The notes beneath the pieces were generated by a model. The model was not told the DNA's origin. It made no database searches and saw only the letters and a list, made by a program, of their open reading frames with translations. Shown in pieces: positions 1-8,954 of a DNA stretch of 26,948 nucleotides. The DNA is from DASVXQ01 sp046727955 (GTDB lineage: Bacteria > Actinomycetota > CALGFH01): assembly GCA_046727955.1 (NCBI GenBank), contig JBKPDO010000372.1, positions 1-26,948 of the forward strand. The letters run 5' to 3'. The first letter of the stretch is position 1; each line of letters opens with the position of its first letter. Made by a program: the position numbers and the translations under genes.

Positions 1-934
1 TGGGGTTCTGCGCCGTGGAGCTGCTGCCGTCGCCGAAGTCCCAGGCCCAGGCCGTCGGTCCGCCGGTCGAGGTGTCGGTGAACTGCACGGCCAAGGGCGC
101 CGTCCCCGACGTCGGCGCCGCCGTGAAGCTCGCCGTCGGCGGCGCCGGGAGAGTCACGGTCTTGAACGTGACGAGCACCGCAACCCACTGCTCGGATGCG
201 GAGAGCTCGCCCGAGTAGGCGTAGGCTCCGGTCGCTGCGACATCGTTGACGGCCGTCGCCAGGCCCTTGATCTTGGTCCCCGAGGCCTGCACGGCCCCCG
301 AATCCGCCCAGCCGGACGCCGAGGTGAGGGTCGCCGGCGTGTCGCCGAAGCCGACGGCTGCAAACAACGTCTCGTTCGGCTGCGCCGTCGTTGCGGTTGC
401 CGCTGTGGAAACCGCGGTCCCGCTGGAGCTCCGGGTGGCGCTCTTGTCCACCCAGGACGTCGGATCGAAGTTGTCGAACTCGTAGACCTGCAGGAGGTGA
501 TAGGTGGTAATGGCATTCTGCGTTACGGTCACCTGGTCGCCTTCGACCAGTGCGGTCGTGATCTTGGCGGACGCCACCACGACGGTCAAGCCGGTAGTGC
601 CGGAGTTCTTCTTGACGGCATTGATCGTGTAGGCGTTCCCACGCGTGTCGGTGATTGCGGTGACCTCGTTGGTGCCCGCGCCCGAGAATAGGTAGGCCAC
701 CACAAGATGCCGGCCCACGACGGTACTGACCCCCGCGGGCACGGTCAGCGAAAACGTCGAGGCTGACACCGCGTTGGCGCCGACGGCGATCTGCCGCTGA
801 TGCTGGGTGAGCGCGGCGCTCGCCGGCGACGTCATCACGGCGACGGTGGCACCGAGAACCGCCAGCACCAGTGCGACACCGGCGATCCTGTGCCGACGGA
901 CGACTCGTTGCCGCGCTTGCGTTGGCCAGATCAT
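1..934 (-). CDS. Secreted PKD-domain protein (3' end beyond window)
   Basis: The minus-strand frame from ATG at 934 stays open to the window edge, about 311 codons, so the C-terminus is missing. A G-rich ribosome site (GGGGGG) lies about 8 bases upstream of the ATG. The N-terminus has basic residues, then a hydrophobic stretch (AGVALVLAVLGATVAV) and an AxA-type site before ALTQHQ, which is a classical signal peptide of roughly 38 residues. The central region is rich in Thr, Ser, Ala and Val and looks like a beta-sandwich extracellular domain that I cannot name. Near the window edge the sequence PTASFTAAPTSG, then VQFTDTSTG and WDFGDG, is a typical PKD domain, an Ig-like fold common in secreted adhesins and glycan-binding proteins. 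The likely location is extracellular or on the cell wall. It is divergent from the operon starting at 1360. PKD identity is confident; the exact function is unknown. Confidence 0.85.
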   Translation of the reverse strand, partial: MIWPTQARQRVVRRHRIAGVALVLAVLGATVAVMTSPASAALTQHQRQIAVGANAVSASTFSLTVPAGVSTVVGRHLVVAYLFSGAGTNEVTAITDTRGNAYTINAVKKNSGTTGLTVVVASAKITTALVEGDQVTVTQNAITTYHLLQVYEFDNFDPTSWVDKSATRSSSGTAVSTAATATTAQPNETLFAAVGFGDTPATLTSASGWADSGAVQASGTKIKGLATAVNDVAATGAYAYSGELSASEQWVAVLVTFKTVTLPAPPTASFTAAPTSGTAPLAVQFTDTSTGGPTAWAWDFGDGSSSTAQNP

Positions 935-1359
935 GAACGGTGCCCCCCGTCAGCGAGCATTCGCCGACATGCACGCGGGTTCTCGCGGGTCCTCGGCGAC
1001 CAGGCGAGTGCAAGTCGGTTTATCGCATGAGAGTATGCTAAGCGCCGTGTCGGTGTATTGGTATCGTGCGTCTGACGGAGCGGGGCTACGGCGATTCGTC
1101 TAATCCACTCACCCGCGTCGGGTTGATAGCCCTGGTGCGCGTAGGGATCGACCGCAGCGCTTCGGCGGCGCTAGTCCGTCTGAGTCTTCCGCGCTGGGGT
1201 GCCGTACGACTATAGTTTGGCGCTCGGGGTCTACTGCAGTTGCCCGCCAGGGGGTGCCAGCCATTGCCGGAGGAAGCTACGGGCAGGGCACGCTCCGTTC
1301 ATCGACCGGCACCGCCGCCGGCGACTACGTCCCTCACGGCCTCGCCGGCGAGGCCGTGC
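935..1359. other. Divergent intergenic region
   Basis: This stretch separates the minus-strand PKD protein from the plus-strand operon and should hold both promoters. It is less GC-rich around 1025-1070 and 1200-1220. A TATAGT hexamer at 1210-1215 resembles a plus-strand -10 box, but no good -35 partner is visible. No convincing gene is seen. The reading 1240-1359 is open in frame with the next gene but looks low-complexity and is treated as untranslated. Confidence 0.4.
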
Positions 1360-2586
1360 GTGGACGCGGCCCTCGCCGCACTCGATGGGCACGGCGTCCG
1401 GTGGGCGTTGCTGCGCGGCGACCCGAGGGCGGGTCTCGTCTTCGGCGACGTGGACCTGCTCGTCGAGCGCACGGCGGTTCCGCGGCTGGAGGCGATGCTC
1501 ATGCCGGTCGGCTTCGCCCCGGTGCTGCGGCCGGGCCACGGGTCGCACCGCTTCTTCGTGGCCTACGACGAGCAGGCGGGGCGTTGGCTCGAGCTCGACA
1601 TCGTCTCCGAACTGTCCTTCGGTCGGCATCAGGAGCTTACGACGAGCGCGGCCGAGGCGTGCCTCGCGACAAGGGTACGCGACGAGCCGCTGTGGCGGCT
1701 GGCCCCTTGCGACGAGTTCTGGGCCCTACTGCTGCACTACCTGCTGGACAAGGGCGCTATCCCGTTTGACCGCCGCGGGGCCGTCCTGGACGCCTTCGAC
1801 GACGCCACCGCTGGCGGCGCACTGCTCGACGCTGTCCGGCCCCACCTACCGCCGACGCTGAACCCAGAGGACCTCCTCGATGCCGTCCGCCGCGCCGACT
1901 GGGACGAGCTCATCGCACTTGCCGCGGGGCTGCGCCGTTCATGGCTGCGGCGCGAAGCTCTCCGGGTGAACGCTCGTGTCTTCGCCGGTCGGGTCCGCGG
2001 CCGGCTCGGCCCGCCGCCGTGGGGTGCGCGCCAGGGATTGACGGTCGCGCTCCTCGGCCCCGACGGGGCCGGCAAGACAACCCTGGCCGAGACGCTCAGG
2101 CGGCAGTTCGTGCTACCGACACGGGTCGTCTACGTGGGAGTCCTGCGCACGACCGAGCGTGCGTTGCGACTTCGGCGCGTGCCTGGGCTGATGCTGATGC
2201 TGCGACTGATGGAGTTCACCAGCAAGGGTCTCGCCGCACGCTACCAGCGCCGCCGCGGCCGGCTCGTCGTATTCGACCGCTACACCTACGACGCTCTGCT
2301 GGCCCCTGGCGGCGAGAAGCTGCGCGCACGCGTCAGCTACGCGCTGATCCGGCGCACCTGCCCCGCCCCGGACCTTGTCATCGTGCTCGACGTGCCGGCT
2401 GCCACGATGTACGCCCGCAAGGGCGAGCTCGGCCTCACGCGGCTCGACGACTTCCGCCGACGCTACCTTTCGATGCGCGAGCGCCTCCCCAATACGACCG
2501 TCGTCGACGCGAGCCAGCCGGCGGCGGACGTCCACCGCGCGGTGGCGGCCCTACTCTGGCGGCGCTACGCCGGTGCGCACGCGTGA
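1360..2586 (+). CDS. Nucleotidyltransferase-like / thymidylate-kinase-like P-loop fusion protein
   Basis: This 408-residue protein has two parts. The N-terminal part (about residues 1-200) has GVRWALLRG followed by DVDLLV at about 30-35, resembling the GS..D.D metal site of minimal nucleotidyltransferases. The C-terminal part begins with LTVALLGPDGAGKTTL (P-loop at about 233-242) and continues with FDRYTYD and a late D-V-P segment, as in thymidylate-kinase-like NMP kinases. The start was set at GTG 1360 because GCGAGG lies 6 bases upstream and homology-like sequence begins there. TTG 1240 is in frame but would add 40 proline- and arginine-rich residues. The stop overlaps the flippase ATG (TGATG), so the two are probably translationally coupled. 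Such proteins occur in actinobacterial polysaccharide loci. Their substrate is not known to me; phosphorylation of a glycan, lipid or nucleotide precursor is inference. Confidence 0.8.
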   Translation: MDAALAALDGHGVRWALLRGDPRAGLVFGDVDLLVERTAVPRLEAMLMPVGFAPVLRPGHGSHRFFVAYDEQAGRWLELDIVSELSFGRHQELTTSAAEACLATRVRDEPLWRLAPCDEFWALLLHYLLDKGAIPFDRRGAVLDAFDDATAGGALLDAVRPHLPPTLNPEDLLDAVRRADWDELIALAAGLRRSWLRREALRVNARVFAGRVRGRLGPPPWGARQGLTVALLGPDGAGKTTLAETLRRQFVLPTRVVYVGVLRTTERALRLRRVPGLMLMLRLMEFTSKGLAARYQRRRGRLVVFDRYTYDALLAPGGEKLRARVSYALIRRTCPAPDLVIVLDVPAATMYARKGELGLTRLDDFRRRYLSMRERLPNTTVVDASQPAADVHRAVAALLWRRYAGAHA

Positions 2587-4223
2587 TGGCCAGGAGGCGG
2601 CAAGAGGGCGTGCGGCGGCAGGATGCCGCGCAGGCGCTTGTGCAGGCGGACACGACCGAAGAGCCCGTTTCGATGCGGCATCCCGATCCGGGTACGGGAC
2701 GGCACCGCGCGCACTCCGCGGCGACGAGCAGCCAGATCCGAGGATCGAGCCTCATGCTGCTGGGCCGCGTCGTCTCGATGGTGACGACCTTCGTCGCCCA
2801 GGTCATCGTCGTCCGCTACCTGAGCAAGGAGGATTTCGGGTACTTCGGGTACGCCTGGTCCGTTGTCCTGCTGCTCCAGTCAGTACTGGCTCTGGGGCTG
2901 GATCGAGCCGATACGCGGTTCCTCTCGGTGTACTCCGAGATCCGCGACCAAGCCCGGTTCTTCGGCGTGCTCGCTGTCGAGATCGCCACGATCGCGGTTA
3001 CTGGCCTGCTCGCGGTCGGGGCAGTGTTCACGGTAGCAGGGCTCCGCGTCGCTCCGAGGGTGGGCGTCGACCCGGCGGCACTGTCGCTGCTGGTCGTGCT
3101 CATCGCCTTGGCGCCGCTGCAGGCGCTGGACCAGCTAACCCTGAACGTCTTCGCGGTCATGGAGCGACCCCGGGCCATCTTCGTCCGAAGATACCTGCTC
3201 GAACCGTTACTGCGGCTGCTCGTCGTCGTCCTCCTCGTCGCCGGGCACAGGTCGGTGGGGTTCCTCGCGCTCGGCTACCTCACCGTCGGCGTCATCGGCG
3301 TGGCGCTCTACGGCGGGTTGCTCGTGCGTCTGCTGCGCCCCCGATGGGTCAAGTACGGACTGCGGCTGCGCCATCTCAGGCTCCCGGTCGGCGAGCTGTT
3401 TTCGTTTGGCCTGCCGTTGCTATCCACCAACGTCGTCTACGTCGCCACGACCGCGTTGGCGACGGTCGTGCTGGGGTACTTCCGCCCGCCGTCCGAGGTC
3501 GCGGCGTTCCGCGCCGTGCAGCCGGTCGCCGCGCTGAACGCCATGGTGATGCTGAGCTTCGGCATCCTGTTCACCCCAGCCGCCGGACGCCTGTGGGCGC
3601 GGGGTGACCGCGACGGCATGCGCGACCTCTACTGGCAGACGACGAGTTGGTTGGCGGCGCTGACCTTCCCCATCTTCGCGGTGACCGCGGCGCTCGCAGA
3701 GCCGTTGACCGTCCGGCTTTTTGGCATGCGCTACGCGGACTCCGCGACGTACCTGGTCCTGCTCTCGCTCGGCACGTACATCAACACCGCCCTCGGCTTC
3801 AACGGCCTCACGATTCAGATGCTCGGTAAGATCCGGTACGTCCTGGTGATCAATTGCTGCACGGCCGCCTTCGCCCTTGCCGCCAACCTGGTGCTCGTCG
3901 CTCGCTTCGGTGCGGCCGGCGCCGCGGTGGCGGTCCTGGCCACACTGGTGCTGCACAATGTGCTAAAGCAGGCCGGACTGCGCGGCACGGGTGTGGGTGT
4001 CTTTGACCTACGCTACCTCAGGTTCTACCTAATCATCGTCGGAGGAATCACCTTGGTGGGGCTCGTTGAGCAGGTCGCACACCCGCCGCTGCTGGTCGGC
4101 GTGGCCGTCGCGGCGACGGTCTCGCTCGTCGTCGTCCGTCTCAACCGGCACACACTACGGCTGGCGGGAACCTTCCCTGAGCTGGCCCGCGTACCGGTCG
4201 TACGACGCCTGATCGACGAGTGA
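2586..4223 (+). CDS. Polysaccharide flippase (Wzx/MOP superfamily)
   Basis: This 545-residue integral membrane protein should carry lipid-linked oligosaccharide units across the cytoplasmic membrane. The first roughly 50 residues are hydrophilic and basic. They are followed by the family's typical opening (GSSLMLLGRVVSMVTTF) and a YLSKEDFGYFGYAW segment characteristic of Wzx/RfbX-type flippases. About 12-14 hydrophobic helices follow through to residue 530. The start at ATG 2586 overlaps the upstream stop. The reading frame is open much further upstream, but that extension is the out-of-frame shadow of the kinase gene. Length is slightly above the usual 400-500 residues because of the N-terminal tail. 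The gene sits second in the operon and ends 12 bases before the next start. Identification is confident at family level; the substrate is unknown. Confidence 0.9.
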   Translation: MARRRQEGVRRQDAAQALVQADTTEEPVSMRHPDPGTGRHRAHSAATSSQIRGSSLMLLGRVVSMVTTFVAQVIVVRYLSKEDFGYFGYAWSVVLLLQSVLALGLDRADTRFLSVYSEIRDQARFFGVLAVEIATIAVTGLLAVGAVFTVAGLRVAPRVGVDPAALSLLVVLIALAPLQALDQLTLNVFAVMERPRAIFVRRYLLEPLLRLLVVVLLVAGHRSVGFLALGYLTVGVIGVALYGGLLVRLLRPRWVKYGLRLRHLRLPVGELFSFGLPLLSTNVVYVATTALATVVLGYFRPPSEVAAFRAVQPVAALNAMVMLSFGILFTPAAGRLWARGDRDGMRDLYWQTTSWLAALTFPIFAVTAALAEPLTVRLFGMRYADSATYLVLLSLGTYINTALGFNGLTIQMLGKIRYVLVINCCTAAFALAANLVLVARFGAAGAAVAVLATLVLHNVLKQAGLRGTGVGVFDLRYLRFYLIIVGGITLVGLVEQVAHPPLLVGVAVAATVSLVVVRLNRHTLRLAGTFPELARVPVVRRLIDE

Positions 4224-4235
4224 GGCCGCAGGTCG

Positions 4236-4874
4236 ATGGCTGAACTGCCCCGGGACGCTCGACCGCGGCACGCGGGCGATGGACCGGACGATCCGGCGCT
4301 GTTGCTGCAGGCGTCGCGTCGCATCGACTGGCGGTTCCTGCTGCCTCGGCCGCAGCTTGCCTGCATCGTCTACATCGGCCGCCACGACGCGGCACTCATC
4401 GGCGCCCTTCGCGCACATGCAGACCTGACGATCGTCGGTGCGGACACCGACCAGCCCTCGCCGTCGTCGTTCGACCTCGCCGTGCTCAAGGACGCGTCGC
4501 TCGGGTCGATCAGTGCCGGCCGCGATCTCGTCCGCCCTGGCGGGTGGGTGTACGCGGAGGCGGGGGGCGTCCTGCGGCGCCCTCGGGCCGGCGCCCGTCC
4601 GGTGTCACGTTGGCGCCGCGCGTTCGTCGACGCCGGCCTCACCGAGGTCACCGCCCACTGGCACGTACCCAACCACGACGCTGCCGCCTTCCTCGTCCCC
4701 CTGGACGATCCGGCCGGCGTCCGGCTCGTCCTCCGCCGCCACCAAGGCTCGGCCGCCGGCCAGGTCAAGGCCATCATGGGCCGCCTCCTCGTGGCCACCG
4801 GGCTCATCGAGCTCGCGGTGCGTGACGCCAGCGTGCTCGGTCGCCGACCATCGCTGGACGGAGGGCGCAGGTGA
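4236..4874 (+). CDS. Degenerate class I methyltransferase-like protein
   Basis: This 212-residue protein contains RIDWRFLLPRPQL followed by CIVYIG, where a methyltransferase motif I would sit. Later FDLAVLKD and LVRPGGWVYAEAGG match the post-motif strands of Rossmann SAM-dependent methyltransferases. The glycine-rich motif I is reduced to VYIGRHD, so SAM binding is uncertain. Alternatively it is a non-catalytic partner of the APH-type kinase that follows. The start ATG 4236 lies 12 bases after the flippase stop, preceded by GAGGCCGCAGG. The stop TGA overlaps the GTG of the next gene, which indicates coupling. The function is inferred only. Confidence 0.7.
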   Translation: MAELPRDARPRHAGDGPDDPALLLQASRRIDWRFLLPRPQLACIVYIGRHDAALIGALRAHADLTIVGADTDQPSPSSFDLAVLKDASLGSISAGRDLVRPGGWVYAEAGGVLRRPRAGARPVSRWRRAFVDAGLTEVTAHWHVPNHDAAAFLVPLDDPAGVRLVLRRHQGSAAGQVKAIMGRLLVATGLIELAVRDASVLGRRPSLDGGRR

Positions 4875-5941
4875 ACCTCGTCGAGCGGCTGCTCACCAGC
4901 CGACGCGACGAGCTGGGGCTCGACCGCCTCGGCCTGCCCGCCGACCTGAGCTGTCTGTTCGTCACTCCCCGCTTCCGCACCTCGCGGCACGTCATCGCCC
5001 TCGTCGCGCCCGCCGGCGGCGGTGAGATCAGTCTCGTCGCCAAGCTCCCGCGTCGCGCCGACGACGACGCGGGACTGCGCCGCGAGTACGCGAACCTACG
5101 CCGCCTGCGAGACCTGTGGCCGGAAGGCCGAGGCTCCTATCCCGAACTGGTCCTGCTCGACTGCGTGGACGGTCAGCCGATTCTCATCGAGACCGCCGTC
5201 CGCGGCGAGGCCCTACACCACCGGGCTCTGCGCAAGGACCCCCAGCGCGTGATCGCCTTGATCGAGCGCTGGCTCGACGGGCTGCCCGTGACGGGGATGA
5301 GCAGCGACGACGGCGCCTGGTTCGACCGGATGATCGCGGCACCGCTGGGTGACTTCGCTCAACGGGCGGCGCTTGGGGACGAGACACGCCGGCTCGTCGA
5401 CCAGACCATGCGAATCGTGGATCCGCTCGCCCAGGCACACTTCCCGTTCGTCTTCGAGCACGGCGATCTCACGCATCCGAACCTTCTGCTCGGGCCGGGC
5501 GAGTGCGTTGGCGTCGTCGACTGGGAGCTGTCCCAGCCGCAGGGCCTACCGGTGCACGACTACTGCCTGTTCCTCGCCTTCGTCGCGTTCTCGCTGTCGC
5601 GGGTGCATAAGCTTGCTGGCCAGGTCCAGGCCTTCGAGCGGGCGTTCATCGGCCCGCGTCCATGGGCGCTGCCGCTGATCGCCCGGCGGCTGGCACGTCT
5701 GTCGGTCGATTCCCGGCTCCTCGTGCCATTCGTCGTCGCGTGCTGGGCGCGCTATGTGGCGGAGTTGCTGCCACGCCTGATCGGGACCGTGGCGGGAGAC
5801 GTCGCGACGGCCCAGGGCAGGCCGGCGGCCCTCGGCGACGAGGCAGCCGCGCTGGTCCGCCAGGATCGGGATCTCGCGCTGTGGCGCTGCGCGGTTCGGC
5901 GCGTGGACGCCATGTCCGCCGCCGCGGGAGCATTTGCGTGA
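4871..5941 (+). CDS. APH/choline-kinase-fold phosphotransferase
   Basis: This 356-residue protein has the aminoglycoside phosphotransferase (protein-kinase-like) fold. SLVAKLP at about 54-60 holds the ATP-binding lysine (K58), FEHGDLTHPNLLL at about 195-207 is the Brenner catalytic loop with HGDxxxxN, and VVDWE at 215-219 carries the metal-binding aspartate. All key residues are present, so it is probably an active small-molecule or glycan kinase. The start GTG 4871 overlaps the preceding TGA by four bases (GTGA). It is the last gene of the operon and ends 60 bases before the convergent glycosyltransferase. In this position a sugar, polyprenol-linked or lipid alcohol is a likelier substrate than an antibiotic; that is inference. 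Confidence 0.85.
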   Translation: MNLVERLLTSRRDELGLDRLGLPADLSCLFVTPRFRTSRHVIALVAPAGGGEISLVAKLPRRADDDAGLRREYANLRRLRDLWPEGRGSYPELVLLDCVDGQPILIETAVRGEALHHRALRKDPQRVIALIERWLDGLPVTGMSSDDGAWFDRMIAAPLGDFAQRAALGDETRRLVDQTMRIVDPLAQAHFPFVFEHGDLTHPNLLLGPGECVGVVDWELSQPQGLPVHDYCLFLAFVAFSLSRVHKLAGQVQAFERAFIGPRPWALPLIARRLARLSVDSRLLVPFVVACWARYVAELLPRLIGTVAGDVATAQGRPAALGDEAAALVRQDRDLALWRCAVRRVDAMSAAAGAFA

Positions 5942-6001
5942 CACCGGGCCCGAGAAGCCGGACACCGGCGCTCGAGGGCATCGGAGCGCTTGTCAGGACA
6001 G

Positions 6002-7159
6002 CTACAGCTTGTCAGACCGGCGGCGCCGAGGAGGCCGCCGCCGCTGTGGCGCGAAGAGGAGCAGGATGGCGCGACGCGCCACCGGGCGAGGAGCGAACGA
6101 GACGGTCGCGAACCAGACCGCGAAGATAAGGCGGCGGCCTGCGTCGAGATCTGAATGGAACACCGTTTGGAGGATGCCCCGCCAGGCCAAGCGCCAGCGC
6201 CGATCGTCTGCCACCGGGTGACTCCTCGGGTCCAATCGCAGCGAGGCGACACGGTGCCGCAGATGGTTGTGGTCGTTCATGTCCAGGTGGCGCGCAGCCG
6301 AGAGCCCGTTGGCCGTTGCCAACTCCGTGACCAGGGCGTACTTGGCCAGCCCGTGTTGGACGAACCTGGACAGTTGGGCGCCGTCGACGACATCCGGCGC
6401 CCACGCATTGGCTCCGTGGATGCGGTAGAACCCCAGCGGCTCCTCGATGGCGGCGACGGTGCCGTAGAACGGGGCGGCCGTGACGAGATAGCCGTCCGCT
6501 GAGATACGCCACTCGGCTTCGGGCATCGGCAGGATGCGCTCGAGCACACGTCGGGGGAACGCGTTGCCGCTCATCACCGGTGTGGTGTAACCGCCGGTGC
6601 GCAGCAGTGACTGCACCACCGGACCCGCCGGCAGGGGCTTGGACGCGGGCGGGTTGGTGAAGCCGAGCGGTGCGCCGTGCCGGTCAACGGCGTCGAGCCG
6701 GAAATGCAGCTTGGCCACGCCCGGCCGGAGGTGCTGGACCACGCGCTCAGCCGCTTTGGAGTGCAGCTCGTCGTCCGCGTCCAGGAAGATCACCAGGTCC
6801 CCTCTGCAGGCGGCAAAGCCGGCGTTGAGCGCGGCGGCCTGTCCCCCGTTGACCTGCTCCACGGTTACCACTCGGTCGCGGTAGCGGTTGATCACCCGAC
6901 GTGAACCATCGGTGGAGCCGTCGTCGACCACGACCACCTCGACCTGGGGATAGGTCTGCTGCAGCGCAGATTCAATGGCCTTCCCGACAAAATGCTCGTA
7001 ATTGTAATTGTTGACGACGATGCTGACGGTGGGCCTTGCGGACGGTTCGAGCTGCGACTGGTGCGCTCGCGAGCCGGTGTGGGTGCCGTCCGAGCGCGAT
7101 GACGGAAGCGCGCCTCCCGGGCGCGTCCGGTCCAGAGCATTGGTCGCTCGCGTGTCCAT
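6002..7159 (-). CDS. Family 2 glycosyltransferase (GT-A)
   Basis: This 385-residue protein opens with a disordered tail of about 43 residues and then has the GT2 signature VSIVVNNYNYEHFVGKAI. VVVVDDGSTDGS follows (UDP-sugar binding), then NGGQAAALNAGF and FLDADDELH with the DxD metal site near residues 127-130. A basic C-terminal segment follows two hydrophobic stretches that may associate with the membrane. The start ATG 7159 was chosen because the frame upstream, although open to 7897, has no coding character and overlaps the divergent membrane protein. The gene is on the opposite strand to its neighbours and converges with the 1.4-5.9 kb operon. It should transfer a sugar from a nucleotide donor during repeat-unit assembly; donor and acceptor cannot be read. 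Confidence 0.88.
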   Translation of the reverse strand: MDTRATNALDRTRPGGALPSSRSDGTHTGSRAHQSQLEPSARPTVSIVVNNYNYEHFVGKAIESALQQTYPQVEVVVVDDGSTDGSRRVINRYRDRVVTVEQVNGGQAAALNAGFAACRGDLVIFLDADDELHSKAAERVVQHLRPGVAKLHFRLDAVDRHGAPLGFTNPPASKPLPAGPVVQSLLRTGGYTTPVMSGNAFPRRVLERILPMPEAEWRISADGYLVTAAPFYGTVAAIEEPLGFYRIHGANAWAPDVVDGAQLSRFVQHGLAKYALVTELATANGLSAARHLDMNDHNHLRHRVASLRLDPRSHPVADDRRWRLAWRGILQTVFHSDLDAGRRLIFAVWFATVSFAPRPVARRAILLLFAPQRRRPPRRRRSDKL

Positions 7160-7406
7160 CACCGTTGCCTGTGCTCGGAGTCGTCGGCCCACGCTATCAG
7201 ATCGGCCTCGAAGCGCTGCAGTGGAGCGCCCCGGCCAGGGCGAGTCGTCCGCCGCCACGAAACGGGTGGCACCGCTCCCCTCCGGCGCCGTCGCCCGTGG
7301 CCTGGTGCGAGCATTCCCGCGCCGCGTAGGATCTACATGTCGAGAAGCGCAGGCCGCCGGTTGGCATGCAGACATCCATCCTCGGCGCTGGAGACGAGTG
7401 GAGGCC

Positions 7407-8930
7407 GTGACAGACGCACATCGAGGCGGTCTTGATCTGGCAGCGGCGCCGGCCAGGTCTGGCGTGCTCGCGACCATCCGGTCAGGTTCGCTGCTAGGAC
7501 CGTTCGAGAATGGCCCCGGCGCGGTTCTCCTGGTGCTGCTGTCGGCCGTGGTGGTCGGTGCCGGCACGGGGCTGGACATCAAGCTCGGGGCAGCCGCCCT
7601 TGTGGCGATGATCGCCGGGCTGACGATTCTGCTCCGTCCGGCCACCGCAGTGCTCACCGTCGTGGCTGTAGCCCCGGTCGTATGCGCCCTCAAGCGGGGC
7701 CTGATCGTGCCTGGCTTGCGGCCCTCGGAGGTGCTGATCGCGGGAGTCGTGACCCCGGTACTCCTCTTTGCCGGGCCCCGTGTCTCGATCCCCTGGCGAT
7801 TGCTTGATGGGATGGCCCTCGCGTATGTCCTGGCCACGTTGGTGCTCGGGGCCGGCGACATGCTGGCTAACGGCACTCCCTTCACTGCGGAATTCAACGG
7901 TCAGCTCATCGGGCCGCTGCAGTTCTTCCTGCTCTACCGTAGCGTGGTGGTCGCTCTCGACACGCCGGAACTGCGGCGACAGGCGGTGCGCCTGCTCCTC
8001 CTGGGTAGTATCCCGGTCGCGATCAGCGCCCCGCTGCAGTACTTCAACATCGGGCCCACGAGAGCGTTCATCGTCACCGTCGTCAACAGCATCGCCTCGG
8101 ACAGCGTCCATTACAAGGACGGCGGGCTGCGGCGCGCCACCGGCATCATGGACCACTGGCACTCGCTGGGCGCATACATGCTCGTCATCATCCTGCTGTG
8201 TGTGGCGCTTCTGCTGGACACGCAGCAGCAAGTGATGAGGCGGGGGTTGCTGAGAGTCGTCCTGGCCTTCGCCGTGGCGGGCATGATGCTGACGCTGACG
8301 ATGGGGCCCGTCCTCGGCGCCATCGCGGGGTCGGTCGGGCTGGGAATCGCCAGTGGCCGCTCCCGGAAGGTCCTAGCGTGGTTGGCGATTGGAGCCCTAG
8401 CGATCGTGGTCGCGCTGGGACCGTTCCTGAGTGCCCGCCTCAATCAGCAGTTCAGCGATCAGGTGGGGCAGGTGAGCGCGACCGCGGGACCGAGCTTCCT
8501 GCCGCAGACCGTCCGATACCGGATCGAAGTCTGGAAGAGCGAATACGCTCCGCTGGTGATGTCCCACCTCCTCACGGGCTATGGCCCCAGCCTTCCCCCC
8601 TACATCAACTGGCGCTATACCGAGACGTTGTACGTAACCCTGCTCCTGAAAGGCGGAGTGCCTCTGCTGGCCATCTACGCCGGCTTGATGTTTGCAGCGT
8701 GGTCGCTGGCCAGATCGCTGGCATCATCCCGAGCCAGCCCGGACGACAGGTGCATTGCCCAAGTCGTGTTGACGCTGATCCTGGTGCTCATACCGCTGCA
8801 ATTCATCAACCCCTACTTCGTCAACACTGGGCTGGCTCACCCGATCTGGATTCTCTTCGGTCTGACGGGCGCTGCCGTTGGACGGTTGCAGACACGGCCG
8901 ACGAGCCGCCTGCGTGCGCGGGTCCCTTGA
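7407..8930 (+). CDS. O-antigen ligase / polysaccharide polymerase-like membrane protein
   Basis: This protein of about 507 residues has around 12 hydrophobic segments, beginning about 35 residues in (LLVLLSAVVVGAG). A large polar loop lies late in the chain: TVRYRIEVWKSEYAP, then HLLTGYGP and TETLYVTLLLKGGVP. The R/W-E/G-x-G loop followed by E..Y..LL.K.G.P is typical of the Wzy_C/O-antigen ligase family, which joins or polymerises lipid-linked glycans on the outer face of the membrane. The start is uncertain. GTG 7407 and GTG 7398 are both in frame near the purine-rich GGAGACGAGTGGAGG. The open frame continues to 7008 but overlaps the divergent glycosyltransferase. The family assignment rests on topology and loop motifs. 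Confidence 0.85.
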   Translation: MTDAHRGGLDLAAAPARSGVLATIRSGSLLGPFENGPGAVLLVLLSAVVVGAGTGLDIKLGAAALVAMIAGLTILLRPATAVLTVVAVAPVVCALKRGLIVPGLRPSEVLIAGVVTPVLLFAGPRVSIPWRLLDGMALAYVLATLVLGAGDMLANGTPFTAEFNGQLIGPLQFFLLYRSVVVALDTPELRRQAVRLLLLGSIPVAISAPLQYFNIGPTRAFIVTVVNSIASDSVHYKDGGLRRATGIMDHWHSLGAYMLVIILLCVALLLDTQQQVMRRGLLRVVLAFAVAGMMLTLTMGPVLGAIAGSVGLGIASGRSRKVLAWLAIGALAIVVALGPFLSARLNQQFSDQVGQVSATAGPSFLPQTVRYRIEVWKSEYAPLVMSHLLTGYGPSLPPYINWRYTETLYVTLLLKGGVPLLAIYAGLMFAAWSLARSLASSRASPDDRCIAQVVLTLILVLIPLQFINPYFVNTGLAHPIWILFGLTGAAVGRLQTRPTSRLRARVP

Positions 8931-8954
8931 ACGTGTCGCGCCGGCGGCGGCCGC

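Noticed and set aside
1941..2585. Upstream extension of the flippase reading frame
   Set aside because: It overlaps the P-loop kinase domain in another frame and has arginine- and proline-rich shadow composition. The coupled ATG at 2586 is a better start.
2375..3607. 410-residue plus-strand open frame
   Set aside because: Arginine/alanine-rich shadow of the kinase and flippase genes with no motifs.
7160..7897. N-terminal extension of the minus-strand GT2 gene
   Set aside because: It lies antisense to the ligase-like gene, and the GT2 family start fits ATG 7159.
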